30,924 nt of DNA from CAYXFZ01 sp964464385 (GCA_964464385.1 CAYXFZ010000018.1:1-30924); one strand, 5' to 3'; shown: positions 7,159 to 15,673, numbered from the stretch's first letter. The notes: generated from the letters alone by a model not told the origin. Numbers and translations are program-made.

Positions 7159-8521
7159 TCAGTCCTCCAAGTAACGGTCGAGGAAACCGGTATCCAATCG
7201 ACCGGCGATGAAATCAGGGTGATCCAAGAGCCGCCGGTGAAAGGCGGAGGTATCGCATAGGCCGGGACCCTGAATGCGGATTTCTCCCAGAGCTCGACGC
7301 CCTAGGGAAATGGCCTCCGTGCGATCCCGTCCGTGAACGATCAGTTTTGCCACCAAGGAATCGTAATGGCGCGGAATGGTAGAACCGGCCTCCAAACAAG
7401 TGTCGACGCGAACACCGGGTCCGCCAGGCAGAAAAAGCCGCTGGATGGTGCCAGGGCAGGGAGCAAAACCACGATCGGGATCCTCAGCGTTGATGCGAAA
7501 CTCAATGGCATGGCCCTGGCATCGCACATCATTTTGCGAGAAATCCAAGGACTCTCCGGCCGCGATCCGCAGCTGCCATTGCACCAAATCCAAGCCCGTC
7601 ACCATTTCCGTGACGCAATNNNNNNNNNNAATGCTCGACCTGGATGCGAGCATTCATTTCAATGAAGTAAAATGTGTCGTCTTCACAAAGTAGAAACTCG
7701 ACGGTGCCAGCATTGATGTAAGAGGCGGCCTTGGCAAAATTAACGGCAGCTTCCCCCATGGTTTGGCGAAGTTCAGGGCTGAGGGCCGGTGAAGGCGCTT
7801 CCTCCAATAGTTTTTGGTGGCGGCGCTGGATGGAACAGTCTCTTTCGCCAAGATGCAGCACCTTGCCATCTGCACCAGCCAGGATTTGAAACTCGATGTG
7901 GCGCGTATTCTGGACAAACTTTTCCAAATAAATCCTAGAGTCACTAAAGGCGGCGTGGGCTTCGGCCTGGGCTTGGTGAAACGCATGAACCAAGGAGACC
8001 TCATTGTGGGCAACTCGCATGCCGCGCCCGCCGCCGCCCGCGGCGGCCTTGAGAATCACGGGGTAACCGATGGCTCGGGCGGCCAAGACCGCATCCTCCG
8101 AGTCAGCAACCGGGCCGTCCGATCCGGGAACCACCGGAACCCCTGCGGAAATAGCAAGTTCGCGGGCGGCGGCCTTGTCGCCACACGCGGAAATGACTTC
8201 CGGGGGTGGGCCAATGAATGTCACACCACAAGATGCGCAGACTTCGGCGAAAGAAGCGCGTTCCGCAAGAAATCCATAGCCCGGATGAATCGCATCCACA
8301 TCGGCGATTTCGGCCGCGGTCAAGAGTCGTGCCACATCCAAGTAGGACTGGGCTGCTTCCGGTGGACCAATGCAAACAGCTTCGTCGGCAAATTCCACGT
8401 AGGGAAGTTGACTGTCCGCTGTGGAATGTACGACGACGGCCTCGGCCCCCAAGTCATGACAGGCACGGATGACGCGCAGAGCCACTTCGCCCCGATTGGC
8501 GATCAAGACACGACGAAACAT
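7159..8521 (-). CDS. accC: Acetyl-CoA carboxylase, biotin carboxylase subunit (assembly gap inside)
   Basis: ATP-grasp enzyme that carboxylates biotin on AccB, the first half-reaction of malonyl-CoA synthesis. It begins MFRRVLIANRGEVALRVIRA, as is typical. The ATP-binding glycine loop KAAAGGGGRGMR, the ERDCSIQRRHQKL block and the EMNARIQVEH motif are all visible. A ten-N gap at 7620-7629 falls just after QVEH. The two contig ends share the triplet ATT; merging them reads HCVTEMVTG in frame and gives 449 residues, the normal family length, so the gene is very probably intact. The proline usual after QVEH would then be Cys. The ATG lies 1 nt after the accB stop, and the uxs ATG is 1 nt after this stop. 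Confidence 0.95.
7620..7629. other. Assembly gap (10 N) in accC
   Basis: Placeholder gap. The flanking ends on the minus strand are ...GAGCATT and ATTGCGTC..., which overlap by three bases and restore the reading frame if merged. The real gap is therefore probably negative (unmerged overlap). Confidence 0.97.
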
Positions 8522-8522
8522 C

Positions 8523-8938
8523 TCAGGAAGGGCCGATGCGGAAAAGTGGCTGGCCAAATTCCACTGGATCCCCGTTTTCCACCAAGATGGCCAAAATCTG
8601 ACCCGACTGTTCGGCNNNNNNNNNNTGCAAAGAACGGAATCCGGAGAAACGGAATCCCCAAGCTGCACAAATGGATCCGCTTCGGGTGTCGTGGCGGAAT
8701 AGAAAGTCCCCACCATCGGCGACGGGAAAATTTCACCAGCGGGTTCTGTCGGCGAGGCCTGTGAAGCCACTGGATTAGCAGGAGAGGCTCCGGGCGAGGA
8801 GGCAAGCACTTGGGGAATCTCCCCAGTCGGGGTGCGGCGCGAGAGACGCACACGGGTGCCATCTTGCTCGTGCTCAATTTCCACGAGATTGCCCTCATCC
8901 ATGAGAGCGAGAAGACGATGCAGGAGGTCGGAATCCAC
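8523..8938 (-). CDS. accB: Acetyl-CoA carboxylase biotin carboxyl carrier protein (assembly gap inside)
   Basis: Carries biotin between AccC and the carboxyltransferase. The N-terminal part (MDSDLLHRLLALMDEGNLVE), an Ala/Pro-rich linker, and the biotinyl domain start (PSPMVGTFY) are visible before a ten-N gap at 8616-8625. After it come AEQSGQILAILVENGDPVEF and the end FRIGPS. The residues lost in the gap are those that carry the biotinyl lysine (EAMKM motif). From family alignment about 12 codons should be there, so the true gap is about 35 nt; the reading frame also demands a length of 3n+2, which 10 is not. The start is GTG at 8938. The protein would be about 146 residues, normal for BCCP. 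It precedes accC by 1 nt and follows moaC by 30 bp. Confidence 0.93.
8616..8625. other. Assembly gap (10 N) in accB at the biotinylation motif
   Basis: Placeholder gap. The reading frames either side require a missing length of 3n+2 bases, and comparison with BCCP proteins suggests about 35 nt. The contig ends do not overlap. Confidence 0.97.
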
Positions 8939-8968
8939 GGTTGCAGGGGGGGTGGTAGGTTGAAGGGA

Positions 8969-9451
8969 CTATTGTGCCTCCCAGAGGCCAGATTTGCCGC
9001 CGCTTTTCCGAAGAAGGCGGACTTCTCGCAAAAGGATCCCTTTATCGAGACCTTTGGCCATGTCATATGCGGTCAAGGCGGCGGCAGTCGCCCCAACCAA
9101 GGCCTCCATTTCCACACCGGTTCGGGCATGGGCGGAGGCCCGGCAGCGCAAAACAAGCGACCAGGAAGCCTCATCCCATTCCGCTTCAACTTCCACCAGA
9201 TCCAGGGACAGGGGATGACAGAGGGGAATCCATTCCGCCGTGCGTTTGGCGGCCTGAATCCCAGCCAAACGGGCTGTTTCGACCAAACTGCCCTTGGGCA
9301 GCTCCCCTGACAGCACAGCGGCCCAAATTGCCTCGGGGAACACGACCCTGGCTTCGGCCACGGCCTCACGTGAACTGGCATCCTTGCCACCAACATCCAC
9401 CATGCGAAGTCGCCCAGAAGGGTCGAAATGTCCGGCAGAGGAAGGACTCAT
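8969..9451 (-). CDS. moaC: Cyclic pyranopterin monophosphate synthase
   Basis: Second step of molybdenum cofactor synthesis, forming cPMP from the MoaA product. 160 residues, family length. The conserved residues are visible: Lys53 in LPKG, the PLCHPL motif (76-81), the MEALVGATAAALT helix, and Asp130/Lys133 in AYDMAKG. The start at 9451 gives MSPSSAGHFDPSGRLRMVDV, matching the usual opening (F/L...G...MVDV); the frame stays open further upstream but without homology. It is the first gene of the minus operon that continues with accB, and it is divergent from the S41 protease with 64 bp between them. No other Moco gene is in the window. Confidence 0.95.
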   Translation of the reverse strand: MSPSSAGHFDPSGRLRMVDVGGKDASSREAVAEARVVFPEAIWAAVLSGELPKGSLVETARLAGIQAAKRTAEWIPLCHPLSLDLVEVEAEWDEASWSLVLRCRASAHARTGVEMEALVGATAAALTAYDMAKGLDKGILLREVRLLRKSGGKSGLWEAQ

Positions 9452-9515
9452 GTTGGGAAGGGAGGCACGTAGGGTGGAGCAATGACCCCGAACGTCCGAT
9501 AGTGTAAGGAACACG

Positions 9516-11776
9516 ATGCTCACCCTTCTCCTCTCCCTGATCCCATTGCAGGCCCCCACCACCCTGGAGGAATGGCTCCAGGAGGTGGATGGCATGCCGC
9601 CGGCTTCCCTCCTCCTCTTTGCAGAATCTGCCGGCGAGACCGCCAACGAGGATCTTTTAACGGCCGCCAGCGAGCGATTGCCAGGTTCTTCTCCTGCTGA
9701 GACTCTTTTCCTGGGGCGGCTCTTGGCCCTGCTTTTCCTTGGGGGTCCCGGCAATCATGTGCNNNNNNNNNNCAGGCAGATTTACCTTTGGCTGGGGAGG
9801 CCTTGGTGAATGTCCTGACCAAGGCACCGGATTCTTACGCCGAGGCCTCCTTGGCCGTATTGCGCCTGGCCACCTTTCGTAACCATGAAGCGAGCATGGC
9901 CGGGCTTTCCCTCTGGCTTACGGAAGGGCCAGGTCCAGCCGGGAGCGATCCCGAACTTTGGTGTGAAGTGGCCCGCACTCTCCATGTTTTGGGCGATGGC
10001 AGTCATCGCCGTGCCGCCCGTCGTTTCCTCCAAGACGCCCTGAGCCACGCGCTCCCAGAACTGCGCTCCAGCGCTGCCTTGGCCCTGGCCCGATCGGGGG
10101 CCTTGGATGACCCAGCCGTCCTGGCCACGCTGGAAAAACTAGCCTCCAGCATTGGCCCCCGGGCTGCCCTCGCCGAGTCGCTCATTCAACGCTGGGAACA
10201 ACAGGAACGGTTCCGTCGAAAATTGGCGGCCGTGGATCGATTGTTCGCCGAAAACTCCAACCGCTCGGAATCGGATGAGTTCGCGGTGCTGGCCGAGGTC
10301 CTTGCCGACGCCCAATTACGGCATATGGAAGGTGAACGTTTCTCGCGTGAGGTTTTGCTTGCGGCCGCGGCTGACGGTCTGCTTCGGCGATTGGATCCCT
10401 ATTCCAATTTCTTGACCGGCAAGGAATTCGAGGAATTTATGTTCGACATGAATCCCGAATACGGGGGCATCGGCGCCTATGTGAATATGGTGGATGGTGC
10501 CTTCACCATCACGCGGCCCATTTACTCGGGTCCGGCTTATGAAGCGGGCTTGCTTTCCGGCGATCGCATCTTGGAAGTGGATGGTTGGTCCACGGCGGAT
10601 CAACCGATGGACGAAACGATCCGGCGGCTCAAGGGCAAACCAGGGACCGAAGTAAACACTTTGATTTTTCGCCGGGGCTGGACAGAACCTCGAGAATTCT
10701 CCGTCGAACGTCGCAAAATTGACATTGCCAGTTTGCATACGGAAATTTTGCCTGCGGGTGTTCTTTATCTGGATCTCCTCAGCTTTTCAGAGAACTCCAG
10801 TAAAGAAATTCGTCGCACCCTTCGCGAGGCATCGGCGGCGGGCCCGTTGACGGGAATTGTCTTGGATTTGCGCGGCAACCCAGGGGGGTATCTCAACGAG
10901 GCCGTGGCCATCTGCGAGGTGTTCTTGCCCCCGGATTCCTTGGTGGTGACGACACGATCCCGCACGGAAGGCGAAGAAAAAATTCACACGCGCAAATCCC
11001 CGGAGCTAGACGCAAGCGTCCCCCTGGCTGTCCTCGTCGACCGCTTTAGTGCTTCCGCCTCGGAAATTGTCGCTGGTGCTTTGACCATTCATGGTCGTGC
11101 CCAGGTATTTGGTGAGCGGACGCACGGCAAGGGATCGGTGCAAAACATTTTGCGCCTCCGCGCCCAACGGGACGAGCCCTGGAGGGACGAGAACCGCAAC
11201 GGCAAAGTAGACCCTTGGGAAAAATTCCAGGACGACAACAAAAACGGCAAACACGATTTTGGCCCACGTCTGAAATTGACCATGGCCTACTACTATTTAC
11301 CGGACGGTTCCTCCATTCACACGCAACGGGACCTGGATGGAAAAATACTCGAAAAAGGTGGTGTAGCTCCTGACGTGGAAGTGGTCTTCCCCAAGTTGGA
11401 TATTGCCAGCTTGAGAGAATTGGATCGACTCGTAGGCGAGGAGAGTTTTCGCACTTTCGCCGAGGGTGTTCATGCTCAGCATCCAACTCTGGCGGTGAAG
11501 TTGGCCCGTTTTGACGGGCGGGATCCCAGTCTTTATCCAGGTTGGCAAACCTATTACCAAAAGTTGGAAACAACCTTGGACGAACAAGAAGTCCGCCGTT
11601 GGGTTCGTCGTCGGTTGCGAGACGTTGTCGCGGATGCCCGCGGCAAAGTGTTTGCCGGCTCCGGATTCTTCGGGGATTTTCAGGAAGATCCAGTCTTGCA
11701 GACGGCCATTCGGGGTTTCTTGGAAACCCAAGGCCTAGCGGTTCGTTCCTACACCGAATACGCGGCCATCTTCTAA
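9516..11776 (+). CDS. Secreted S41 (CtpA-type) processing protease with Ca-loop-like insertion; gap inside
   Basis: Carboxy-terminal processing protease acting outside the cytoplasmic membrane. Order: short leader (MLTLLLSLIPLQA), an Ala/Leu-rich helical, HEAT-like region (nt about 9570-10200), a PDZ domain (about 10460-10700, GPAYEAGLLSGDRILEVDGW), and the S41 domain. The nucleophile is the Ser at 11054-11056 within FSASASEI; the general-base Lys at 11129-11131 (GKGSVQ) is 25 residues later, as in CtpB. An insertion of about 35 residues after GKGSVQ holds two DxNxNGxxD loops (11186-11212 and 11231-11257), a Ca-binding pattern unusual in this family. A ten-N gap at 9763-9772 shifts the frame; merging the single shared C at the contig ends restores one 749-residue frame. 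ATG 9516 has AAGGA 5 nt upstream. Its stop overlaps the convergent pgeF stop by 4 bp. Confidence 0.9.
9763..9772. other. Assembly gap (10 N) in the S41 protease gene
   Basis: Placeholder gap between ...CATGTGC and CAGGCAG.... Treating the C as shared gives GTG CAG GCA GAT and a continuous frame, so little or nothing may be missing. Any other true length must be 3n+2. Confidence 0.97.
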
Positions 11777-12597
11777 ATGGATCTGGGGTTGGAATCGGTT
11801 GAGGCAAGCGATCCTGGTGTCAATCCGGCCAATAAACCCATACGACCCGCGGATGGGCCTTGACGGCGGTGGCTAAAGAAAAGATCCCGGTCGGCCGCGG
11901 TATCCATCCCGGCACCTTCAATCCAGCCCTCCCGCAGACCGGCCCTGCGCAACTGATGGCGGGCCCACCCCTCCAAATCCACGGCCCATTTGCCCTGTTT
12001 TTCGGGCCAGGGGTGGCAACAGGAAGAGGGCGCGAAGTCCGCAACATCGGCCCCCACCTCGAAACTGGTTGGGCCAATGCAGGGAGCAATGCCTGCCCGC
12101 AGATCTTCCGGCAGACTGCCCGTAGCTTGGGTTAGGGCTCGAACGCTGGCACTCAGGACACCAGCAACGAGACCACGCCAACCACCGTGGGCCACGAGAA
12201 CGCCAGGGTGGGGCGCTTCCGCCCACAAGAGAATGGCAGCACAGTCCCCCACGGTACAAAGCAATGGCAGGTCCGGGACCGTGGTCAGAAGGGCGTCGGT
12301 GGCCGGGAATACCCCGTCGGGATCCTGGCCTCCACGGCCGGCGTCCACCTCCAAGACGCGCATGACCTGGGCTCCATGAACCTGCCCACCAACCGTAAGC
12401 CGGGTGAACTCTAGACCCAAGCTGCGACACCATTGCCCTCTCTCTTGGCTTGCCATTGCTAGGTCTCGGCCCCCGGACAGAGAAAGATTGCCGGAGCCAT
12501 CGGGTTGGCGCAAGGTGAAGACATGCCGCAATCCCGGAGAGGAAACGAGGCGTGGAAAGGTCAGGCCGCGACGACCCTGAAGTTGAATGAAATTCAC
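11773..12597 (-). CDS. pgeF: Peptidoglycan editing factor / YfiH-type purine nucleoside phosphorylase
   Basis: Member of the DUF152/YfiH/LACC1 family, once called laccase-domain proteins and shown to act as purine nucleoside phosphorylases/adenosine deaminases; some members also prevent mis-incorporation of Ser in peptidoglycan. 274 residues. The Zn/active-site set is present: His74 (QVHG), Cys119 (VGDCA) and His137 (AHGGWRG, where many members have HAGWRG). Also seen are APCIGP and FFSHRR. The start is GTG at 12597 without a clear ribosome site, 19 nt after the AI-2E permease stop, so it is probably the last gene of that operon. The symbol reflects the family; which activity dominates is unknown. 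Confidence 0.88.
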   Translation of the reverse strand: MNFIQLQGRRGLTFPRLVSSPGLRHVFTLRQPDGSGNLSLSGGRDLAMASQERGQWCRSLGLEFTRLTVGGQVHGAQVMRVLEVDAGRGGQDPDGVFPATDALLTTVPDLPLLCTVGDCAAILLWAEAPHPGVLVAHGGWRGLVAGVLSASVRALTQATGSLPEDLRAGIAPCIGPTSFEVGADVADFAPSSCCHPWPEKQGKWAVDLEGWARHQLRRAGLREGWIEGAGMDTAADRDLFFSHRRQGPSAGRMGLLAGLTPGSLASTDSNPRSI

Positions 12598-12616
12598 GCG
12601 ACCCGAGAATCAGGCA

Positions 12617-13660
12617 TCACTCGGAACTTGATTGGACCTCTTTGGCCGACCCTAGCAGGATGGCAATATTCCGCAAGTTGGGGTTGGATTCCAACAAAAT
12701 TTTGGCAATCACGGTTAAGGGCACCGAAAGAAGCATGCCGGCCGGCCCAAAGATCCAGCCCCAGAACAAAAGGGAAAGAAAAACGACCAAAGGCGATAGT
12801 CCCAAACTTCGGCCCATGAGGCGGGGTTCCAGAAAATTGCCCACACCCATATTGACCACCAAAAATCCCAAACCAACCAGGAGAGCCGACCCCCCTCCCA
12901 ACCCAACCCAAGCGAGAAGGACCGGGGGCACGGCCGCCAAGATGGAACCGATAGCGGGAACAAAATTGAAAAGGAAGGCCATCAAGCCCCAGAGGACGGG
13001 ATGCTCCAGGCCAACCACCGAAGTCCAAACGCCCAACAAGATCCCTGTAAACAAACTGACCGCAGTTTTCAGACCCAAGTATTGCTGCACCTTAGCGCCA
13101 GCGCCGATCAGATTGGTCGCGGTTTCGGGAGAAAGGACCTTGGCAATTTTAGGAGGCAAATCCTGCGCTTCCAGAAGAAGGAAAATGAGGGTGAGGATCA
13201 CCAAGACGGAATTGGAAAGGAGCCCGATCAGTCCTCCCACCAAGCCACCGACGAAATCTACGGCGACGGCCGGATTTACGGCATTCGCCACGGCCTCACG
13301 AAGATCCGCGTCACCCCGCAAAAGACCCACCCGTTCCAAAAAGGCCAAGAAAGAATCAGCCAAGGATTGAAAGCCGGAACGATACTGAGGCAGTTCGCCG
13401 GTGAATGCGGCCAAGGAACCGCCCAGTAATCCCGCAAGAGCGAGGCCACCGAAAACCAGGAGGAGAACGGTCACGAGGACCGAGGCAATGGTGGGCAAAC
13501 CCCAGCGTGAGAGTCGACGAACGAGGGGTTGCGCCAAGACAGCAAGCACCAAAGAAAACAGGAACGGAACTAAAATTTCGCCAGCGACCTTCAGACCAGC
13601 GAAGACCACAATCAGGGCGGCACAGGTCAACAGAGCCCGCGGGGAGCGGGCCTGGCTCAT
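12617..13660 (-). CDS. AI-2E family (PerM-like) membrane permease
   Basis: 347-residue integral membrane protein with about seven or eight hydrophobic segments and the family layout: two N-terminal helices (LLTCAALIVVFAGLKVAGE, ILVPFLFSLVLAVLAQPLV), a soluble region at about 90-140, and a C-terminal block containing FNFVPAIGSILAAVPPVLL and NFLEPRLMGRSLGLSPLVV, the signature of this family. Members include the AI-2 exporter TqsA and sodium/proton antiporters, so the substrate here is unknown. Its ATG overlaps the stop of the upstream Minf_1886 gene by 4 bp (13657-13660), which ties the two together. Confidence 0.92.
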   Translation of the reverse strand: MSQARSPRALLTCAALIVVFAGLKVAGEILVPFLFSLVLAVLAQPLVRRLSRWGLPTIASVLVTVLLLVFGGLALAGLLGGSLAAFTGELPQYRSGFQSLADSFLAFLERVGLLRGDADLREAVANAVNPAVAVDFVGGLVGGLIGLLSNSVLVILTLIFLLLEAQDLPPKIAKVLSPETATNLIGAGAKVQQYLGLKTAVSLFTGILLGVWTSVVGLEHPVLWGLMAFLFNFVPAIGSILAAVPPVLLAWVGLGGGSALLVGLGFLVVNMGVGNFLEPRLMGRSLGLSPLVVFLSLLFWGWIFGPAGMLLSVPLTVIAKILLESNPNLRNIAILLGSAKEVQSSSE

Positions 13661-14043
13661 GAGTTGGAAGCCGGAGCGAAGGATTCTTCGAAATCGAATG
13701 CACCGGCGAAGGCATCGAAGTGATCCTCAGGGCGACGCCGGAGAAGACCGGACTCGCACATTTGCTCCACAAGGCCCCCAAAATCGGCGGAGGCGGTCAC
13801 GCCCCAACTGCGGAAGGTATAGGGGGCCAAAGAGCCAAATTCCTCGTGCGCGTAACGGCGAATCCCATCCACAAGCTCGGCGCAGCTGAGGTGGCGGGCC
13901 TCGCCCTGGAGCCGTGATTTTCCAGTCAGGAACATGGTGTAGTCCAAGGCCTCCAATACAAAGAGGTAGGCTGCCTCTTCAAAGCGGCAACCGTCCAATT
14001 GCCGCAAGCGGCGCAGAATGGCGATGAGTTTCGGATCCTCCAT
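13657..14043 (-). CDS. Minf_1886 family protein of unknown function
   Basis: 128-residue soluble protein. The sequence fits the Minf_1886 (TIGR04138) family, known to me mainly from Planctomycetes and Verrucomicrobia: AYLFVLEALDYT near residue 25, a central ELVDGIRRYAHEEFG, then WGVTASADFGGLVEQMCESG and a C-terminal FAGAFDFEESF. No catalytic motif is evident and the function is not known. I chose the ATG at 14043 because AGGA (14050-14053) lies 6 nt upstream with AGGAGG (14056-14061) behind it; an ATG at 14112 would add 23 basic residues that do not look conserved. It overlaps the AI-2E permease gene by 4 bp. The 98-bp space to holB (14044-14141) has no other gene. Confidence 0.85.
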   Translation of the reverse strand: MEDPKLIAILRRLRQLDGCRFEEAAYLFVLEALDYTMFLTGKSRLQGEARHLSCAELVDGIRRYAHEEFGSLAPYTFRSWGVTASADFGGLVEQMCESGLLRRRPEDHFDAFAGAFDFEESFAPASNS

Positions 14044-14049
14044 GATCGT

Positions 14050-14061
14050 TCCTGACCTCCT
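14050..14061 (-). promoter_or_regulatory. Double ribosome binding site for the Minf_1886 gene
   Basis: On the minus strand AGGAGG (14061-14056) is followed by AGGA (14053-14050), the latter 6 nt before ATG 14043. It is among the strongest Shine-Dalgarno sites in the window and decides the start in favour of 14043 over 14112. Confidence 0.65.
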
Positions 14062-14141
14062 ATCGGCCCCCACTTGGGTCCGTTTGCCCGGTTTTTGGCG
14101 GGATTGCTTCAAGGGCCCAAGCTAACGAAGGCGCAAAGAGT

Positions 14142-15050
14142 CTAGTCTTTTTCTGCCAAGGCGTTAGCGGTGACGAAGAATTCCTCCAGCAGGGCTTCTC
14201 GAACCCATTCTGGGTGCGCCAACCCGCCAATATCGGCCACCGCCCGATGCAAGGAAGAAAAGAGGCGATCTAACCGCAATCGAGCGACGGGATCCTCCTC
14301 AAATGCGTAATTTTGGGAAGCGAGGCCCATGGCCGCTGAAAAGCGAAAACCCAGCTCCTGGCGCTGGCCTGAAAGTTCCCGAGCAAGGGAAGGAGCCAAC
14401 CAAACTGATGGGTCTCCCCCTTCCGTCAGCCAAGATTGAAAAGAATGGCACCAGGACAAAAGAGCACGACTAGCCGAGGGTTCCATTTCCAAAGCAACTT
14501 CAGGGTGCCCGCAAGCAGCAGTCAAGGTGGCGAACTCCTCGTCCGTCCAACCCCGCCCCAGAGCTTGCCGCTGCATTGCTGAAGAATCCGGAGAATCCAC
14601 TCGCCAAACTCGACAACGAGAACGCAAGGCGGGCAGGATTTGACCATCATTCTTCGAGGTCAGGATCAAGAGAGTTTGCGGCGGAGGTTCCTCGGTAGTT
14701 TTCAAAAGGGCGGCTTGTGCGTCCGGCGTCATGCGTTCGATGCCAAGAAGAAGGACAACCCGAAAGCCGCCCCCGAGAGGGCGGAAACGGAGGGCATCCA
14801 CCAAACAAGGCCCATCTTTGCCCCGATCTGCCACGTGTTCCACCTTGAGTCCGGAAATTTGCAATTCCTCTGGATCAAACAAAGCAAAATCGGGGTGGTC
14901 TTGCGGGGACCCGGTCGTGCCCAGCAGAAGACCAGCCGCTTGCAGGGCAGTGTCCCGGAGCAAGCCTTGCCCGCGACCCAAGAGAAGCATGGTGTCTGCA
15001 ATCCGGCCAGAATCTTTTTCCCGCTGGAGACGGGCCAGGAAAGAGGTCAT
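14142..15050 (-). CDS. holB: DNA polymerase III delta' subunit
   Basis: Clamp-loader subunit of the replicative polymerase. 302 residues. AAA+ elements are seen: MLLLGRGQGLLRDTALQAAG in place of an intact Walker A loop (delta' typically cannot bind ATP), the LLGIERMTPDAQAALLKTTEEPP block (Walker B and following helix, almost invariant in delta'/gamma), LILTSKNDG (sensor 1) and LRSRCRVWR. There is no zinc-binding four-cysteine module, which delta' often has. Its ATG overlaps the tmk stop by 4 bp (15047-15050); tmk-holB is a common bacterial pairing and supports the call over dnaX. Confidence 0.9.
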   Translation of the reverse strand: MTSFLARLQREKDSGRIADTMLLLGRGQGLLRDTALQAAGLLLGTTGSPQDHPDFALFDPEELQISGLKVEHVADRGKDGPCLVDALRFRPLGGGFRVVLLLGIERMTPDAQAALLKTTEEPPPQTLLILTSKNDGQILPALRSRCRVWRVDSPDSSAMQRQALGRGWTDEEFATLTAACGHPEVALEMEPSASRALLSWCHSFQSWLTEGGDPSVWLAPSLARELSGQRQELGFRFSAAMGLASQNYAFEEDPVARLRLDRLFSSLHRAVADIGGLAHPEWVREALLEEFFVTANALAEKD

Positions 15051-15673
15051 AACAAATTGCGATCCCGCAAAGTTTGGAGCAAACGCTCCTCGACTTGGTC
15101 AGGGGATCCGTCCGCATCCACGAGGGCCGCGCATTGCGGTCGAGCCTCCGCATATCGGCGGTACCTGGATTGCACTTGAGCATGAAAGCCAAGGTCGCGT
15201 TGCTCGAAGGAATCCGCTTCGCCGGGTCGGCTGGACATCCGTTTCGAGGCTTCCTCCAGGGAACACTCCAGAATAAGGACACAATCGGGTTGTCCCTCTT
15301 GGGCCACGACCAACTCGTCCAAAGACAAGACAAAGGCAGCGTCAGCGGGATCTTGACCCTGATAGGCCAAGGTGCTGGGGGTGAATCGCTCGCACACCAC
15401 ATCCCTTCCCATTTGTAAGGCTGGCATGATTTCGACCTGGAGCAATTCATTGCGGGCGGCAAAAAAGACCAGGGCTTCCGTTCGGGCATGCCAAGGGCCG
15501 CGATCCGTCGCCAACAAAGAGGCCCGAAGGCGTTCTCCAGCATCCGTTGTGCCGGGCTCCCGCAAGTGAAGGACATCACGCCCTTGGGATTGCAGGTGTT
15601 GGCAGAGGCGCTCGGCCTGGGTGGTCTTGCCGGTGCCGTCCATGCCCTCCAAAACGAAGAAATGACCGTTCAC
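15047..15673 (-). CDS. tmk: Thymidylate kinase
   Basis: Phosphorylates dTMP to dTDP. 208 residues, family length. The P-loop GMDGTGKTT is at 10-18, LREPG at 38-41+, and the substrate motif reads ERFTPSTLAYQG, so the near-invariant Asp of the DR(Y/H) motif is Glu95 followed by Arg96. The lid region RMSSRPGEADSFE carries arginines. It is first in its minus-strand operon and divergent from the amidase gene 59 bp away (15674-15732), where I could not recognise a promoter. Confidence 0.95.
   Translation of the reverse strand: MNGHFFVLEGMDGTGKTTQAERLCQHLQSQGRDVLHLREPGTTDAGERLRASLLATDRGPWHARTEALVFFAARNELLQVEIMPALQMGRDVVCERFTPSTLAYQGQDPADAAFVLSLDELVVAQEGQPDCVLILECSLEEASKRMSSRPGEADSFEQRDLGFHAQVQSRYRRYAEARPQCAALVDADGSPDQVEERLLQTLRDRNLL

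Noticed and set aside
7814..8764. 316-codon open frame on the plus strand opposite accC/accB
   Set aside because: It crosses a ten-N gap and two real genes in antisense and has no recognisable protein features.
7529..8938. Single 469-codon frame that appears to fuse AccB and AccC
   Set aside because: The fusion exists only because the gap is set to ten N. In the correct frames AccB ends at 8523 and AccC starts at 8521, and both match normal family ends.
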